From Iocasia fonsfrigidae (GTDB taxonomy: Bacteria; Bacillota; Halanaerobiia; Halanaerobiales; DTU029): 64,000 nt of DNA. The stretch is taken from assembly GCF_017751145.1 (NCBI RefSeq), contig NZ_CP046640.1, forward strand, positions 248,001-312,000, given 5' to 3'. Under the pieces are notes generated by a model, which made no database searches, was not told where the DNA came from, and saw nothing but the letters and a program-made list of their open reading frames with translations. Within the stretch, counting starts at the first letter, position 1. Each line of letters begins with the position of its first letter. The translations under genes and the position numbers were made by a program. This document shows positions 1-8,377 of the stretch, in pieces.

Positions 1-781
1 CGGACAATTAGAGGCTATGTCTGGGACAGGGGTAATAACCTCTATATACCCTGAATGGCAGGTGTTTTCAATTCCATATCTGTTCCAGAACTCTGATATA
101 GCTATGTCTGTAATGAATGAAAGTGATTTTATGGCAGATATCTATGAAGATATGAGAGAAGAAACAGGAGTCAGGGTTTTAGGTGTAGCTCAGAATGGAT
201 TTAGACACTTTACTAATAATGAAAGAGTAATAAAAACCCCAGAAGATTTAAAAGGACTTAAATTTAGAGTAATGCAAGGTCAAATTTACCAGAAGGTTGT
301 TGAAGCAGCTGGTGGAACTGCAACTCCAATAGCCTGGTCTGAACTTTATACAGCCCTCCAAACTGGGGTAGTTGATGGTCAGGAAAACCCTATTTCAGCT
401 GTAAAATTAGGGAGTTTAGATGAAGTACAAAAATATATTACCTTAGATGGTCATCTGTGGAGCGAAAACTTTTTAGTTATCAATGATGAATTCTTTAATA
501 GTCTACCGAAAAAGTATCAAGTAGAAATATTAAATGCAGGTAAAGAAGCCGCTCTAGCTGGTACCGCCTCTGAACACATTGCTTCCTACGTTAATGGTGT
601 TAATTATGTAACAGAAAAAGGAATGTCAATTTATAGACCTACTCCTGCTGAGTTAGAATTATTTAAAGCCAAGACTCAACCATCAGTAATTGAATGGTTA
701 AGTTCTGAAATTGGTTCAGATGTTGTAGAGGGTATGTTAGATACTGTTGAAAAATATGAAAAGAAATTAGGTTATAAATAA
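1..781 (+). CDS. TRAP transporter substrate-binding protein DctP, 5' end outside window
   Basis: This is the periplasmic-type (here extracytoplasmic) solute receptor of a tripartite ATP-independent transporter, which captures an organic acid or sugar acid for the DctQM membrane unit. The reading frame is open from the first complete codon (position 2) and matches the intact copy at 7245-8306 residue for residue from about residue 95 onward, so the start and signal peptide lie upstream of the window. The DctP signature is visible in the segment with LKGLKFRVMQGQ and the following SELYTALQTGVVDGQENP, which carries the conserved Arg that contacts the ligand carboxylate. It is followed by DctQ and DctM. 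The ligand cannot be read from sequence, but the uronate and aldonate neighbours suggest a sugar acid. Confidence 0.95.
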   Translation, partial: GQLEAMSGTGVITSIYPEWQVFSIPYLFQNSDIAMSVMNESDFMADIYEDMREETGVRVLGVAQNGFRHFTNNERVIKTPEDLKGLKFRVMQGQIYQKVVEAAGGTATPIAWSELYTALQTGVVDGQENPISAVKLGSLDEVQKYITLDGHLWSENFLVINDEFFNSLPKKYQVEILNAGKEAALAGTASEHIASYVNGVNYVTEKGMSIYRPTPAELELFKAKTQPSVIEWLSSEIGSDVVEGMLDTVEKYEKKLGYK

Positions 782-790
782 ATAAAAACC

Positions 791-826
791 TGTCCTATCA
801 GAGATAATCTTATCTCTGATAGGACA
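791..826 (+). promoter_or_regulatory. Intra-operon hairpin between dctP and dctQ (copy 1)
   Basis: A 17-bp perfect inverted repeat (791-807 with 810-826) is separated by only two bases. There is no T-run after it, so it is unlikely to be a full terminator. Its place, just after the binding-protein gene and before the membrane subunits, fits an element that protects the dctP mRNA 3' end or attenuates read-through, giving more receptor than permease. This is inference from position. An identical copy lies at 8316-8351. Confidence 0.75.
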
Positions 827-852
827 ACTATAGTTAATAGGAGGGGATATTT

Positions 853-1377
853 TTGCTTAATAGTCTAAAAAATATTACAGTAACTATCAGTGATTCAATT
901 AATAAAGTAGCAAAAATAACAGCGGTTATATTTCTAGCTGTATTAGTAAGCATAGTCTTATTACAGATAGTTTTTCGCTATATCTTAAATTTAGGCCTTC
1001 CCTGGGTTGATGAACTTTCACGTTTTTTAAATATCTGGATAGGATTTTTAGGTGCCAGTATTGGGTTTAAATATGGTGAGCATGTTGGTGTTGCGTTTTT
1101 TGTTGAGAAGTTACCCGAAAAAAAATTAAGGATATTTAACTTTGTAACCAAGCTAATATCATTAGCCCTATTTATTTTTGTTATCTACTATAGTTTTGGA
1201 TTTATTGTAGATTCAAGATCATTAACACCTGCTATGAATCTATCGTATAAATGGCCTAAATCCAGTTTATTTATAGGTTTTAGTATTATAGGTATTCACT
1301 TGGTAAGTTTTATTCTAACAGATATAGTTGACTTTATGAATGGTAATTTTTCTATAGCTAAGTCTAATAACTCATAA
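853..1377 (+). CDS. TRAP transporter small permease DctQ (copy 1)
   Basis: This is the four-helix small membrane subunit of a TRAP transporter. It pairs with DctM to move the substrate handed over by DctP, driven by a Na+ or H+ gradient. The protein is 174 residues, the usual length, with a hydrophobic N-terminal helix at about residues 20-40, the family segment RYILNLGLPWVDELSRF near residue 45, and further helices near 85-115 and 135-155. The start is TTG at 853 behind the strong site AGGAGGGG at 839-846. It is identical to the protein at 8378-8902 and lies downstream of a hairpin that may lower its expression relative to dctP. Confidence 0.95.
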   Translation: MLNSLKNITVTISDSINKVAKITAVIFLAVLVSIVLLQIVFRYILNLGLPWVDELSRFLNIWIGFLGASIGFKYGEHVGVAFFVEKLPEKKLRIFNFVTKLISLALFIFVIYYSFGFIVDSRSLTPAMNLSYKWPKSSLFIGFSIIGIHLVSFILTDIVDFMNGNFSIAKSNNS

Positions 1378-1451
1378 TTAATTGTTTTAATATACTTATC
1401 TTAAAATTTAGAAATCAGCCAATAATATTGAATTAAGAGGGAGGATTAAGA

Positions 1452-2738
1452 ATGATATATTTGTTGCTTATTGCCTTTTTTGTATTATTAATTTCTAATA
1501 TCCCAATTGCTTTTACTCTATTATTTTCTTCTTCTATATTTTTGCATGAATGGGGAATGATTTCTCCAGGTATCCTACCGAATAAAGTATTTAATGGCAT
1601 CAATTCTTTTCCATATCTGGCCGTACCATTTTTTATCCTGGCAGGTCAATTAATGAATAAGACAGGAATTACAACTAGACTGGTTAAATTTGCAGATATT
1701 GTTATAGGGAAAATACATGGTGGTCTGGCCCAGGCCAATATATTATCCAGTATAATATTTGCAGGTTTAACTGGCTCAGGGGTTGCTGATACATCAGCAG
1801 TTGGATCTATACTAATTCCAGCAATGACCGAGCAAGGCTTTGATAAAGATTATAGTGCAGCAGTTACTGCCGCTTCTTCAGTAATCGGTCCAATTATCCC
1901 TCCTAGTGTATTAATGGTTATTTATGCTAATATCGTAGGGATATCTGTTGGGGATTTATTTGTGGCCGGTTTTATTCCTGGTGTATTAATAGGCTTAGGA
2001 TTAATGATTTTAGCATATTACTTTGCCAAAAGAGATAACCATCCCAGAAGAACTGAAGCAGTATCGACTAAAGAGGTTTTACTTACCACCAAAGATGCCT
2101 TATTAGCCATATTAATGCCTGTGATTATAATAGGTGGTATAGTAGGTGGGATATTTACTCCAACTGAAGCCGCCGCTGTAGCAGTAGCCTATGCATTATT
2201 TGTAGGATTTTTCATTTTTCGTTCCTTAAAGTTAAGTGACCTACCTTCAGCCTTATTAGAGAGTGTAAAAACTACAGGGACTATATTAATCATTATAGCC
2301 TGTGCGGCAATTTTTGGATGGGCATTAACAATATTACGAGTGCCTTCACTTTTAGCAGCAGCCATTACAGGAGTTACGCAAAATCCTTTAATTGTATTAT
2401 TATTTATAAATATATTATTATTATTTGTAGGGATGATTATGGAGATTGGGGCAGCAGTAATAATCTTAGCTCCTATTTTAGCTCCTTTAGTAGCCCAATT
2501 GGGAATTGATCCCTTACATTTTGCAATTATTATGGTAGTAAATCTAAATATTGGACTGGCTACACCGCCATTAGGGGTATGTTTATTTGTAGCGGCACCA
2601 ATTGCTAAAACTACATTAGAAAGGGTTTCTAGAGCTATCTTACCATTCTTAGCTGTTGAAATAGCTGTCTTGTTTTTATTGACTTATTGGCCTAAATTAG
2701 TATTGTTTCTACCAAATTTATTAGGGTATGGTAGGTAA
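1452..2738 (+). CDS. TRAP transporter large permease DctM (copy 1)
   Basis: This is the large membrane subunit, which forms the transport path in TRAP systems. The 428 residues are almost entirely hydrophobic, with about 12 predicted helices. Family segments are visible, including VPFFILAGQLMNKTGI near residue 60, SGVADTSAVGSILIPAM near 110 and FTPTEAAAVAVAYALF near 240. The start is ATG behind GAGGGAGG. It is identical to the gene at 8977-10263. Here it is followed not by the LarA-like gene but by a short unrecognised ORF and the vapBC pair, so the repeat ends six bases after the stop codon. Confidence 0.96.
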   Translation: MIYLLLIAFFVLLISNIPIAFTLLFSSSIFLHEWGMISPGILPNKVFNGINSFPYLAVPFFILAGQLMNKTGITTRLVKFADIVIGKIHGGLAQANILSSIIFAGLTGSGVADTSAVGSILIPAMTEQGFDKDYSAAVTAASSVIGPIIPPSVLMVIYANIVGISVGDLFVAGFIPGVLIGLGLMILAYYFAKRDNHPRRTEAVSTKEVLLTTKDALLAILMPVIIIGGIVGGIFTPTEAAAVAVAYALFVGFFIFRSLKLSDLPSALLESVKTTGTILIIIACAAIFGWALTILRVPSLLAAAITGVTQNPLIVLLFINILLLFVGMIMEIGAAVIILAPILAPLVAQLGIDPLHFAIIMVVNLNIGLATPPLGVCLFVAAPIAKTTLERVSRAILPFLAVEIAVLFLLTYWPKLVLFLPNLLGYGR

Positions 2739-2818
2739 TTTTAATTTTTAAAATAAGAATGTTTTTACCTTGATACAGGGAAATTTAAGATTACTTTCAT
2801 CGCAAAAGATTAGAGATA

Positions 2819-2986
2819 ATGATGAATTTAGATAAGGTTAAATGGTCATATTTAGGACTGGAGTCAAGAAGCCCTATTTGGGAAACAAAAATATTGTTTA
2901 AGAGAATAGATAAAAAACGGATTAAAGAAGAAAGAGAGAAATTATTAACGGATGAAATAAGTTTGTTAGCTAATAGATGCAACTGA
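2819..2986 (+). other. Short unrecognised ORF, possible gene remnant
   Basis: A 55-codon frame starts with two ATGs, has no good ribosome binding site, and is open upstream to 2789. It is rich in Lys, Arg and Glu toward its C-terminus, and its end overlaps the 3' end of the convergent vapC gene by 21 bases. I do not recognise it. It sits exactly at the right-hand junction of the duplicated TRAP segment, so it may be the cut tail of a gene broken by the rearrangement. It could also be chance. Confidence 0.25.
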
Positions 2987-3370
2987 GATATCAAGTTTAT
3001 TAGCAAGTTTTATTAATCGTTTATCTAAAGTTATTAAAGTAGAGTTTTTTCTTCTACAAGTAACTAGATACATTGCATCATATGCGGGGTGATCAATTTT
3101 ACATGAGAGAGGAATAGCTTCTTCATAAATATCTTTTGATTTGATAAATTGGTCCACTATATCTATCATATGTCTTGTTTTATTAAGCAAATCGTCAATA
3201 GGATAGTTTTGAATGGAATGATATTTCCACATAACATTGGATGCTTCATAAATATATAGGGAGGGAGCTATAATCCAGTCAGCATTTTTAAGGATATCAA
3301 TTAGTATTTTTTGTTTTGGTCTCCCCATAACTATTTCAACAGCAGCACTAACATCAATTGTGATAATCAT
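2966..3370 (-). CDS. PIN-domain ribonuclease toxin, VapC type
   Basis: This is a probable toxin of a type II toxin-antitoxin pair; PIN proteins of this family cleave RNA, often tRNA or rRNA, with Mg2+. The 134-residue length is typical. The four acidic PIN positions can be placed: Asp6 in the N-terminal strand (IDVSAAVE), Glu42 (YEASN), Asp98 (PAYDAMY) and Asp116 (LITLD), so it looks intact. Its ATG overlaps the antitoxin stop by four bases, the usual coupled arrangement. It lies between the two copies of the TRAP cluster. Confidence 0.88.
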   Translation of the reverse strand: MIITIDVSAAVEIVMGRPKQKILIDILKNADWIIAPSLYIYEASNVMWKYHSIQNYPIDDLLNKTRHMIDIVDQFIKSKDIYEEAIPLSCKIDHPAYDAMYLVTCRRKNSTLITLDKRLIKLANKLDISVASIS

Positions 3371-3618
3371 CGTTCTCTGTCCTCCCTGATAAGAGGGACT
3401 GGGTCAAGAACATTATGATTTTGATAGTTATTATTGGTTTCATTTAAAATACTATTAAATAGAACTTCTCGATGTTCTTTATTTTGTTTTTCAATTTCTA
3501 AGGCTTTTTCGAGCAAAACAATAGTTTCTTGTGTAATACTTCTTCTTTCAGCATCAGCAAGTTGAACAATTTTTTGATAGATGTGTTCGGGTAGATCTCT
3601 AACTTGTAAAGAAGGCAT
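3367..3618 (-). CDS. Antitoxin of the VapBC pair, FitA-like ribbon-helix-helix
   Basis: This small DNA-binding antitoxin should neutralise the PIN toxin encoded directly downstream and repress the pair. The N-terminus MPSLQVRDLPEHIYQKI is typical of FitA-type ribbon-helix-helix proteins, followed by ADAERRSITQE and a long helix. The C-terminal part, rich in Asn, Glu and Arg, should wrap the toxin. I start at ATG 3618 because AAAGGTGG lies at a good distance upstream; an in-frame GTG at 3630 overlaps that site and would add four residues. The protein is 83 residues from the chosen start. Confidence 0.85.
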   Translation of the reverse strand: MPSLQVRDLPEHIYQKIVQLADAERRSITQETIVLLEKALEIEKQNKEHREVLFNSILNETNNNYQNHNVLDPVPLIREDRER

Positions 3619-3649
3619 ATTAAATTCCACCTTTCAGATTTATATTTAT

Positions 3650-3686
3650 ATTATAACATATTATAGAAACGCATGCAATGTGCATG
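3650..3686 (-). promoter_or_regulatory. vapBC promoter with overlapping palindromic operator
   Basis: On the minus strand TTGCAT (3678-3673), a 17-bp spacer and TATAAT (3655-3650) form a clean sigma-A promoter about 30 bp before the antitoxin start. The -35 box overlaps the inverted repeat CATGCA-N3-TGCATG at 3672-3686. A ribbon-helix-helix antitoxin bound there would block polymerase, so this is the likely autoregulation site. Confidence 0.7.
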
Positions 3687-3819
3687 ATAAACACGTGAGC
3701 CAGTTGAACTTCGCATAACATATTGCTAGTGGTCTGCCCTTAAGGTGGTATTTCATTATAAACTAACTCAAGCTGTTTAAGCTGACAATTAATACTGACA
3801 ATTTTGATTAATATTTATT

Positions 3820-3894
3820 TTGACACAGATGTTTTTATATGTTATTATATTAATAACTTTTAACAGTTATTAAACTTGTATATTAATATATCAG
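3820..3894 (+). promoter_or_regulatory. gntR promoter with downstream imperfect operator
   Basis: TTGACA at 3820-3825, a 17-bp spacer and TATTAT at 3843-3848 make a near-consensus sigma-A promoter for the GntR gene at 3935. Downstream at 3875-3894 lies an imperfect form of the palindromes found at 4668 and 4846 (first 15 bases equal to the 4846 site). This suggests that the regulator represses its own gene. The remaining intergenic sequence from 3687 holds no other feature I can support. Confidence 0.65.
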
Positions 3895-3934
3895 TATATT
3901 TAGTATAAAAATACTCTGTCTAAGGATGAAATAA

Positions 3935-4621
3935 ATGGATAATTTGAATGTTGATGATAACATAAAAGCTAGTAATGCAAAGGAATTTGCGTATAAAGTT
4001 ATTAAAAAGAATATTTTAAATCTTAATTTTTTACCAGGGATACAGATGGGAGAAAATGATTTATCAGAAGCATTGAATATAAGCAGGACCCCCATTAGAG
4101 ATGCAATTTCCATATTGTCTAATGAGAAATTAGTTGAAGTTTATCCTCAAAAGGGAACATATGTATCAAAAATAGCTATGCAGCGAGTTAAAGAAGCTGT
4201 TTTTATACGTACTACGATGGAAAGCGCAGCGGCAAAGATGGCTTGTGATAGTTTTACAGATAAGGATTTTTATATCCTAGATTCAAATTTGAACCAGCAG
4301 GAATTAGCTATTGAAAATAATGCATTATCAGATTATAATAAACTTGACAATCAAATGCATGAATACTTTTTTAAGGGTAATCGCTTTCAGTATACCTGGC
4401 AATTAATTCATAATTTTAGTGCTGATTATTATAGAATTCGCTATATAAAGTTAAAACTCAAATTACGGCTGAAAGAAACTATAAATGAGCATAAAGAAAT
4501 TATTCAAGCTATTAAAACTAGGGATGCAGTCTCTGCCTGTCAACAATTAGAGAAACATATAAAATATGTCTATGATGATGTGGAAGTAATCAATAAAAAG
4601 TATTCTAATTATTTTGTATAA
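3935..4621 (+). CDS. GntR-family regulator with FCD ligand domain
   Basis: This is a transcription factor likely to control the adjacent sugar-acid genes. The winged helix occupies about residues 10-75, with the family motif LSEALNISRTPIRDAISIL. The all-helical FCD domain follows from about 85 to 215, with candidate metal or ligand residues in DNQMHEYFF and the late INEHKEIIQAI. FCD members commonly sense uronates, gluconate or related acids (for example ExuR/UxuR types), which fits the uxuA and uxuB neighbours. The 228-residue length is typical. Palindromic sites on both sides of the gene are probable operators. Confidence 0.9.
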   Translation: MDNLNVDDNIKASNAKEFAYKVIKKNILNLNFLPGIQMGENDLSEALNISRTPIRDAISILSNEKLVEVYPQKGTYVSKIAMQRVKEAVFIRTTMESAAAKMACDSFTDKDFYILDSNLNQQELAIENNALSDYNKLDNQMHEYFFKGNRFQYTWQLIHNFSADYYRIRYIKLKLKLRLKETINEHKEIIQAIKTRDAVSACQQLEKHIKYVYDDVEVINKKYSNYFV

Positions 4622-4667
4622 AATATATATTTTAGGCATTAGCCTGGAATATATGTTTTTTGGGTGA

Positions 4668-4689
4668 ACTTGCATATTAATATGCAAGT
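4668..4689. promoter_or_regulatory. Palindromic operator, distal site
   Basis: This is a perfect 22-bp palindrome with core CTTGCATATTAATATGCAAG. It differs from the site at 4846-4865 only at two symmetric positions. It lies 47 bp after the gntR stop and about 290 bp before the dehydrogenase gene, so it most likely binds the GntR protein. Confidence 0.7.
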
Positions 4690-4845
4690 CTTAGCTGAGG
4701 GGGTGATAGCGTGAAACTTTAAGTGGAATTAATATAATTGGCTGGAACAGAAAAGTGCAATATTTAAGTGTTACTTATATAGAATTGATAGTATTATATT
4801 ATAAAATCGTAAAATCATTTTGACTAATACTAAGATATAGAAATT

Positions 4846-4865
4846 CTTGTATATTAATATACAAG
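4846..4865. promoter_or_regulatory. Palindromic operator, proximal site
   Basis: This is the perfect 20-bp palindrome CTTGTATATTAATATACAAG, 115 bp upstream of the dehydrogenase-uxuA operon. It shares all but two symmetric positions with the 4668 site and its first 15 bases with the site at 3875. Three related sites around one regulator gene argue for a local GntR/FCD regulon. Confidence 0.75.
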
Positions 4866-4979
4866 TTTGTCTATATGTTACCATTAGCTAAATTACATTT
4901 GTTTATAAAATCTTAGTAGTGATAACAGTTTATAAATTTTAAAGACTATAAAGCACTAAAAAATTGGAGGAGTTTAGTT

Positions 4980-5996
4980 ATGAAAGGTGTAAGGATTAAA
5001 GAACCCCGGAAAGTAGACCTGATAGATATACAAAAAAAAGAGCCTTCTAAAAATGAAGCGTTATTGAAGGTAAAATCAGCTGGTATATGTGGTTCTGATA
5101 TTGGCGCATTTCGTGGGGCAAATCAGTTAGTATCTTATCCTAGAATCATAGGACATGAAATTGCGGGAGAGGTTTTATCGATACCAGAAAATACCAGAGG
5201 AATTAAAAAAGGAGATAAAGTTATTGTTGACCCTTATCTTTATTGCGGTCATTGTTATCCATGTAGTATTAAAAGAACTAATTGTTGTGAAAAATTAGAA
5301 GTGCTTGGAGTACATGTAGATGGTGGAATGGTAGAATATTTTACCCACCCAGCAGAAATGTTGTATAAGGTTCCCGATGATATGGAATGGGGATTGATTC
5401 CTCTAGCAGAACCTCTAACCATAGCCATACATGGATTACATCGAGGTCGCTTGAAAGAAGGAGAACATGTTGCTATTAATGGAGCGGGTACAATAGGATT
5501 GCTTGCTGCTATGGCTGCTCAATACTATGGAGCAATACCGATTTTAATAGATTTAGTAGAAGATCGCTTAGAATTTGCCAAAAGTCTTGGAATAACTAAT
5601 GTAATAAATTTATTAGAGGAAGATGTAATAGAGAAGATTTCTAAGTATACTGATGGTCGAAGGGCAGAAATGGTCTTAGAGGCTTCAGGTGCAAATGAAG
5701 CAATTCGAAATACATTAGAAATGGTTTCTTATGCAGGAAGAATTGTTTTTACTGGATGGCCTAAAAAAGAAACACTCTTACCAACGGATATTATTACCAA
5801 GAAAGAAATTGATATTCGTGGTGGCAGGACTAGTGTAGGTGAATTTGAAGAGGCAATCGACTTAATATATAATAATAAAATTAAGGCTAAGGCTATAATT
5901 ACAAAAATAATAAGTATGGAAGATGTGCCAGAAACAATTATTGATATTGAAGAAAATCCAGGTGATTACCTTAAAGTAAATGTCATGGTAAGCTAG
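4980..5996 (+). CDS. Zinc-dependent sugar-acid/polyol dehydrogenase (YjmD-like MDR)
   Basis: This is a medium-chain zinc alcohol dehydrogenase that would oxidise or reduce a secondary hydroxyl of a sugar acid with NAD(P). The catalytic zinc site is visible at GICGSD (Cys37) and GHE (His59, Glu60). The structural zinc loop has four cysteines between about residues 90 and 107 (CGHCYPCS...CC). The nucleotide fold carries NGAGTIGLLAA near 169. The 338-residue length is normal. Order and content resemble the Bacillus subtilis exu region, where yjmD precedes uxuA. Galactonate or another aldonate is a plausible substrate, but it cannot be decided from sequence. Confidence 0.85.
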   Translation: MKGVRIKEPRKVDLIDIQKKEPSKNEALLKVKSAGICGSDIGAFRGANQLVSYPRIIGHEIAGEVLSIPENTRGIKKGDKVIVDPYLYCGHCYPCSIKRTNCCEKLEVLGVHVDGGMVEYFTHPAEMLYKVPDDMEWGLIPLAEPLTIAIHGLHRGRLKEGEHVAINGAGTIGLLAAMAAQYYGAIPILIDLVEDRLEFAKSLGITNVINLLEEDVIEKISKYTDGRRAEMVLEASGANEAIRNTLEMVSYAGRIVFTGWPKKETLLPTDIITKKEIDIRGGRTSVGEFEEAIDLIYNNKIKAKAIITKIISMEDVPETIIDIEENPGDYLKVNVMVS

Positions 5997-6077
5997 ATAA
6001 ATTATCTCCAAACTGAAAAGTGTCTAAAGGGCAAACTAGAAACTCAAGGAAAAACTTAGGGAGGGAAGTGATAATAA

Positions 6078-7121
6078 ATGAAAATGACTTTGAGATGGTA
6101 TGGTGATGATGATCAAGTTACCCTGGATAAGATTAAACAGATTCCAGGTGTTACAGGTATTGTATCTGCCATTTATGATGTTCCTGTTGGCGAGGTTTGG
6201 TCTCTGGAAAAAATTTTAGAACTTAAAAAGAAGGTAGACTCAAAAGGGTTAAAACTGGAGACAATTGAAAGTGTACCTGTTCATGAAGATATTAAAATGG
6301 GATTGCCTAGTAGAGATAAGTATATAGAGAATTATCAAGAGACTTTAAGGAATTTAGGCCAGGCTGGAATTGATGTTGTTTGTTATAATTTTATGCCTGT
6401 CTTTGATTGGACAAGATCTGAATTGAATTATGAATTGCCTGATGGTTCTAATGCTTTGATATATAATGAAGATACAGTAATGAAGATGGATCCCTTGACT
6501 GGAGAACTAGATCTTCCAGGTTGGGATACTAGTTATGAAAATGATGGATTAAGAGAATTGTTAGCAAGGTATCAGGATATTAGTGAAGAAGATCTTTGGG
6601 AAAATCTTAGATATTTCTTGGAGGGAATTATACCAGTGGCTGAAGAGGCTGAAATTAAGATGGCTATTCACCCAGATGATCCACCATGGTCTATCTTTGG
6701 TTTACCAAGAATTATAACAAATAAAGAGAATTTAGAAAGATTCATAAAATTGGTAGACAGCCCTAGTAATGGACTAACTTTATGTACCGGTTCTCTGGGA
6801 GTGAATCCAGATAATAATATCCCTGATTTAGTCAGGTATTTTGGTGATAAAGGGAGAATACATTTTGCTCATGTGCGAAATATAAAAATTACTGGGGAGA
6901 GAAATTTCGAAGAAGCAGCCCACCTTAGTACTGCTGGTTCTTTAGATATTTATGAAATATTAAAAGCCTATCATGAGGTTGGTTTTGAGGGTCCGATGAG
7001 ACCAGACCATGGAAGGATGATTTGGGGTGAAACAGGGCGGCCTGGTTATGGTTTATATGATAGGGCCTTAGGGGCAACTTATTTAAATGGCATTTGGGAA
7101 AGTCTAGAGAAAAGCGAATAA
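6078..7121 (+). CDS. uxuA: D-mannonate dehydratase
   Basis: This enzyme removes water from D-mannonate to give 2-keto-3-deoxy-D-gluconate in hexuronate catabolism. The protein begins [19 protein letters not shown], a typical UxuA start, and contains metal-ligand regions [18 protein letters not shown] near residue 196, [12 protein letters not shown] near 233, IHFAHVRNI near 258 and [11 protein letters not shown] near 310. The 347-residue length is usual. The start is ATG 6078 behind GGGAGGGAAGTG. It sits between the zinc dehydrogenase and dctP, so the operon links import and dehydration. A frameshifted relic of a different uxuA copy lies at 12447. Confidence 0.96.
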   Translation: MKMTLRWYGDDDQVTLDKIKQIPGVTGIVSAIYDVPVGEVWSLEKILELKKKVDSKGLKLETIESVPVHEDIKMGLPSRDKYIENYQETLRNLGQAGIDVVCYNFMPVFDWTRSELNYELPDGSNALIYNEDTVMKMDPLTGELDLPGWDTSYENDGLRELLARYQDISEEDLWENLRYFLEGIIPVAEEAEIKMAIHPDDPPWSIFGLPRIITNKENLERFIKLVDSPSNGLTLCTGSLGVNPDNNIPDLVRYFGDKGRIHFAHVRNIKITGERNFEEAAHLSTAGSLDIYEILKAYHEVGFEGPMRPDHGRMIWGETGRPGYGLYDRALGATYLNGIWESLEKSE

Positions 7122-7244
7122 AACCAATTCAAGTAAATAAGGGGTTTAAAGGTAGCCCTTTATATATATATTAAAGGAAAGGAGGATAGAAAGTTTAACA
7201 AATATATTTTCACAAAAATATAAAATACAAACGGAGGAATAAAT

Positions 7245-8306
7245 GTGAAAAAGATAAGTATAGTTTTATTTATTAGTTTGTTGGTTGTAGCAATGATTGG
7301 CGGCAATATTTTAGCCAAAGATTTGAATCCTAGTCCAGAAAACCCAGTAACTCTTCGTATTGGTGCCGGTGATGCTCAAGAAGATTTAGCAGTAGGTCTG
7401 GAATATACAATAATTAAGCTTTTTGAATCTATGGTTGAAACTAATACCAGTGGGGCTATCCAGGTGGAAATTTTCCCAGGAGGACAGCTGGGTTCCTTAA
7501 TGTCTATGTTAGAAGCCGTACAGGGCGGACAATTAGAGGCCATGTCTGGGACAGGGGTAATAACCTCTATATACCCTGAATGGCAGGTGTTTTCAATTCC
7601 ATATCTGTTCCAGAACTCTGATATAGCTATGTCTGTAATGAATGAAAGTGATTTTATGGCAGATATCTATGAAGATATGAGAGAAGAAACTGGAGTCAGG
7701 GTTTTAGGTGTAGCTCAGAATGGATTTAGACACTTTACTAATAATGAAAGAGTAATAAAAACCCCAGAAGATTTAAAAGGACTTAAATTTAGAGTAATGC
7801 AAGGTCAAATTTACCAGAAGGTTGTTGAAGCAGCTGGTGGAACTGCAACTCCAATAGCCTGGTCTGAACTTTATACAGCCCTCCAAACTGGGGTAGTTGA
7901 TGGTCAGGAAAACCCTATTTCAGCTGTAAAATTAGGGAGTTTAGATGAAGTACAAAAATATATTACCTTAGATGGTCATCTATGGAGCGAAAACTTTTTA
8001 GTTATCAATGATGAATTCTTTAATAGTCTACCGAAAAAGTATCAAGTAGAAATATTAAATGCAGGTAAAGAAGCCGCTCTAGCTGGTACCGCCTCTGAAC
8101 ACATTGCTTCCTACGTTAATGGTGTTAATTATGTAACAGAAAAAGGAATGTCAATTTATAGACCTACTCCTGCTGAGTTAGAATTATTTAAAGCCAAGAC
8201 TCAACCATCAGTAATTGAATGGTTAAGTTCTGAAATTGGTTCAGATGTTGTAGAGGGTATGTTAGATACTGTTGAAAAATATGAAAAGAAATTAGGTTAT
8301 AAATAA
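7245..8306 (+). CDS. TRAP transporter substrate-binding protein DctP, intact copy
   Basis: This solute receptor hands substrate to the DctQM unit. The start is GTG 7245 behind ACGGAGGAA; the ATG two bases upstream is out of frame and stops at once. Residues 1-24 form a signal peptide (MKKISIVLFISLLVVAMIGG, ILAKD cleavage region). The mature part has the DctP core with LKGLKFRVMQGQ and WSELYTALQTGVVDGQ, which binds a carboxylate through the conserved Arg. The gene follows uxuA by 123 bp and is probably in the same operon, so a hexonate or hexuronate ligand is likely. From 7526 on it lies inside the direct repeat. Confidence 0.96.
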   Translation: MKKISIVLFISLLVVAMIGGNILAKDLNPSPENPVTLRIGAGDAQEDLAVGLEYTIIKLFESMVETNTSGAIQVEIFPGGQLGSLMSMLEAVQGGQLEAMSGTGVITSIYPEWQVFSIPYLFQNSDIAMSVMNESDFMADIYEDMREETGVRVLGVAQNGFRHFTNNERVIKTPEDLKGLKFRVMQGQIYQKVVEAAGGTATPIAWSELYTALQTGVVDGQENPISAVKLGSLDEVQKYITLDGHLWSENFLVINDEFFNSLPKKYQVEILNAGKEAALAGTASEHIASYVNGVNYVTEKGMSIYRPTPAELELFKAKTQPSVIEWLSSEIGSDVVEGMLDTVEKYEKKLGYK

Positions 8307-8315
8307 ATAAAAACC

Positions 8316-8351
8316 TGTCCTATCAGAGATAATCTTATCTCTGATAGGACA
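8316..8351 (+). promoter_or_regulatory. Intra-operon hairpin between dctP and dctQ (copy 2)
   Basis: This is an exact copy of the 17-bp inverted repeat with a two-base loop seen at 791-826. It has no T-run and lies between the receptor gene and the permease genes. A comparable but unrelated hairpin occupies the same place in the second TRAP system (14727-14761). Confidence 0.75.
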
Positions 8352-8377
8352 ACTATAGTTAATAGGAGGGGATATTT

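Larger units (their letters stand above)
1..2744. repeat. Direct repeat, copy 1 (TRAP dctPQM genes)
   Basis: This stretch is repeated in the same orientation at 7526-10269, an exact offset of 7525 bp, with no gap. By eye I find four mismatches: positions 16, 166, 457 and 2597. All four are synonymous, so the encoded proteins are identical over the shared part. Identity stops abruptly after position 2744, and the left boundary lies outside the window. The intergenic hairpin and spacers are also identical, which points to recent duplication or continuing gene conversion. Confidence 0.97.
4622..4979 (+). other. Intergenic control region upstream of the dehydrogenase-uxuA operon
   Basis: Apart from the two palindromes this 358-bp stretch holds no gene. 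A curious three-codon frame follows a strong GAGGGGG site near 4695 (GTG AAA CTT TAA), perhaps a leader codon set or the relic start of a lost gene. I could not place a convincing -35/-10 pair. The ribosome binding site TTGGAGGAG lies just before 4980. Confidence 0.5.

Noticed and set aside
2318-2509. Frame inside dctM (also 9843-10034)
   Set aside because: Fully contained in the conserved dctM frame, Ser/Asn/Ile-rich as expected for an out-of-frame reading, and duplicated only because the repeat is.
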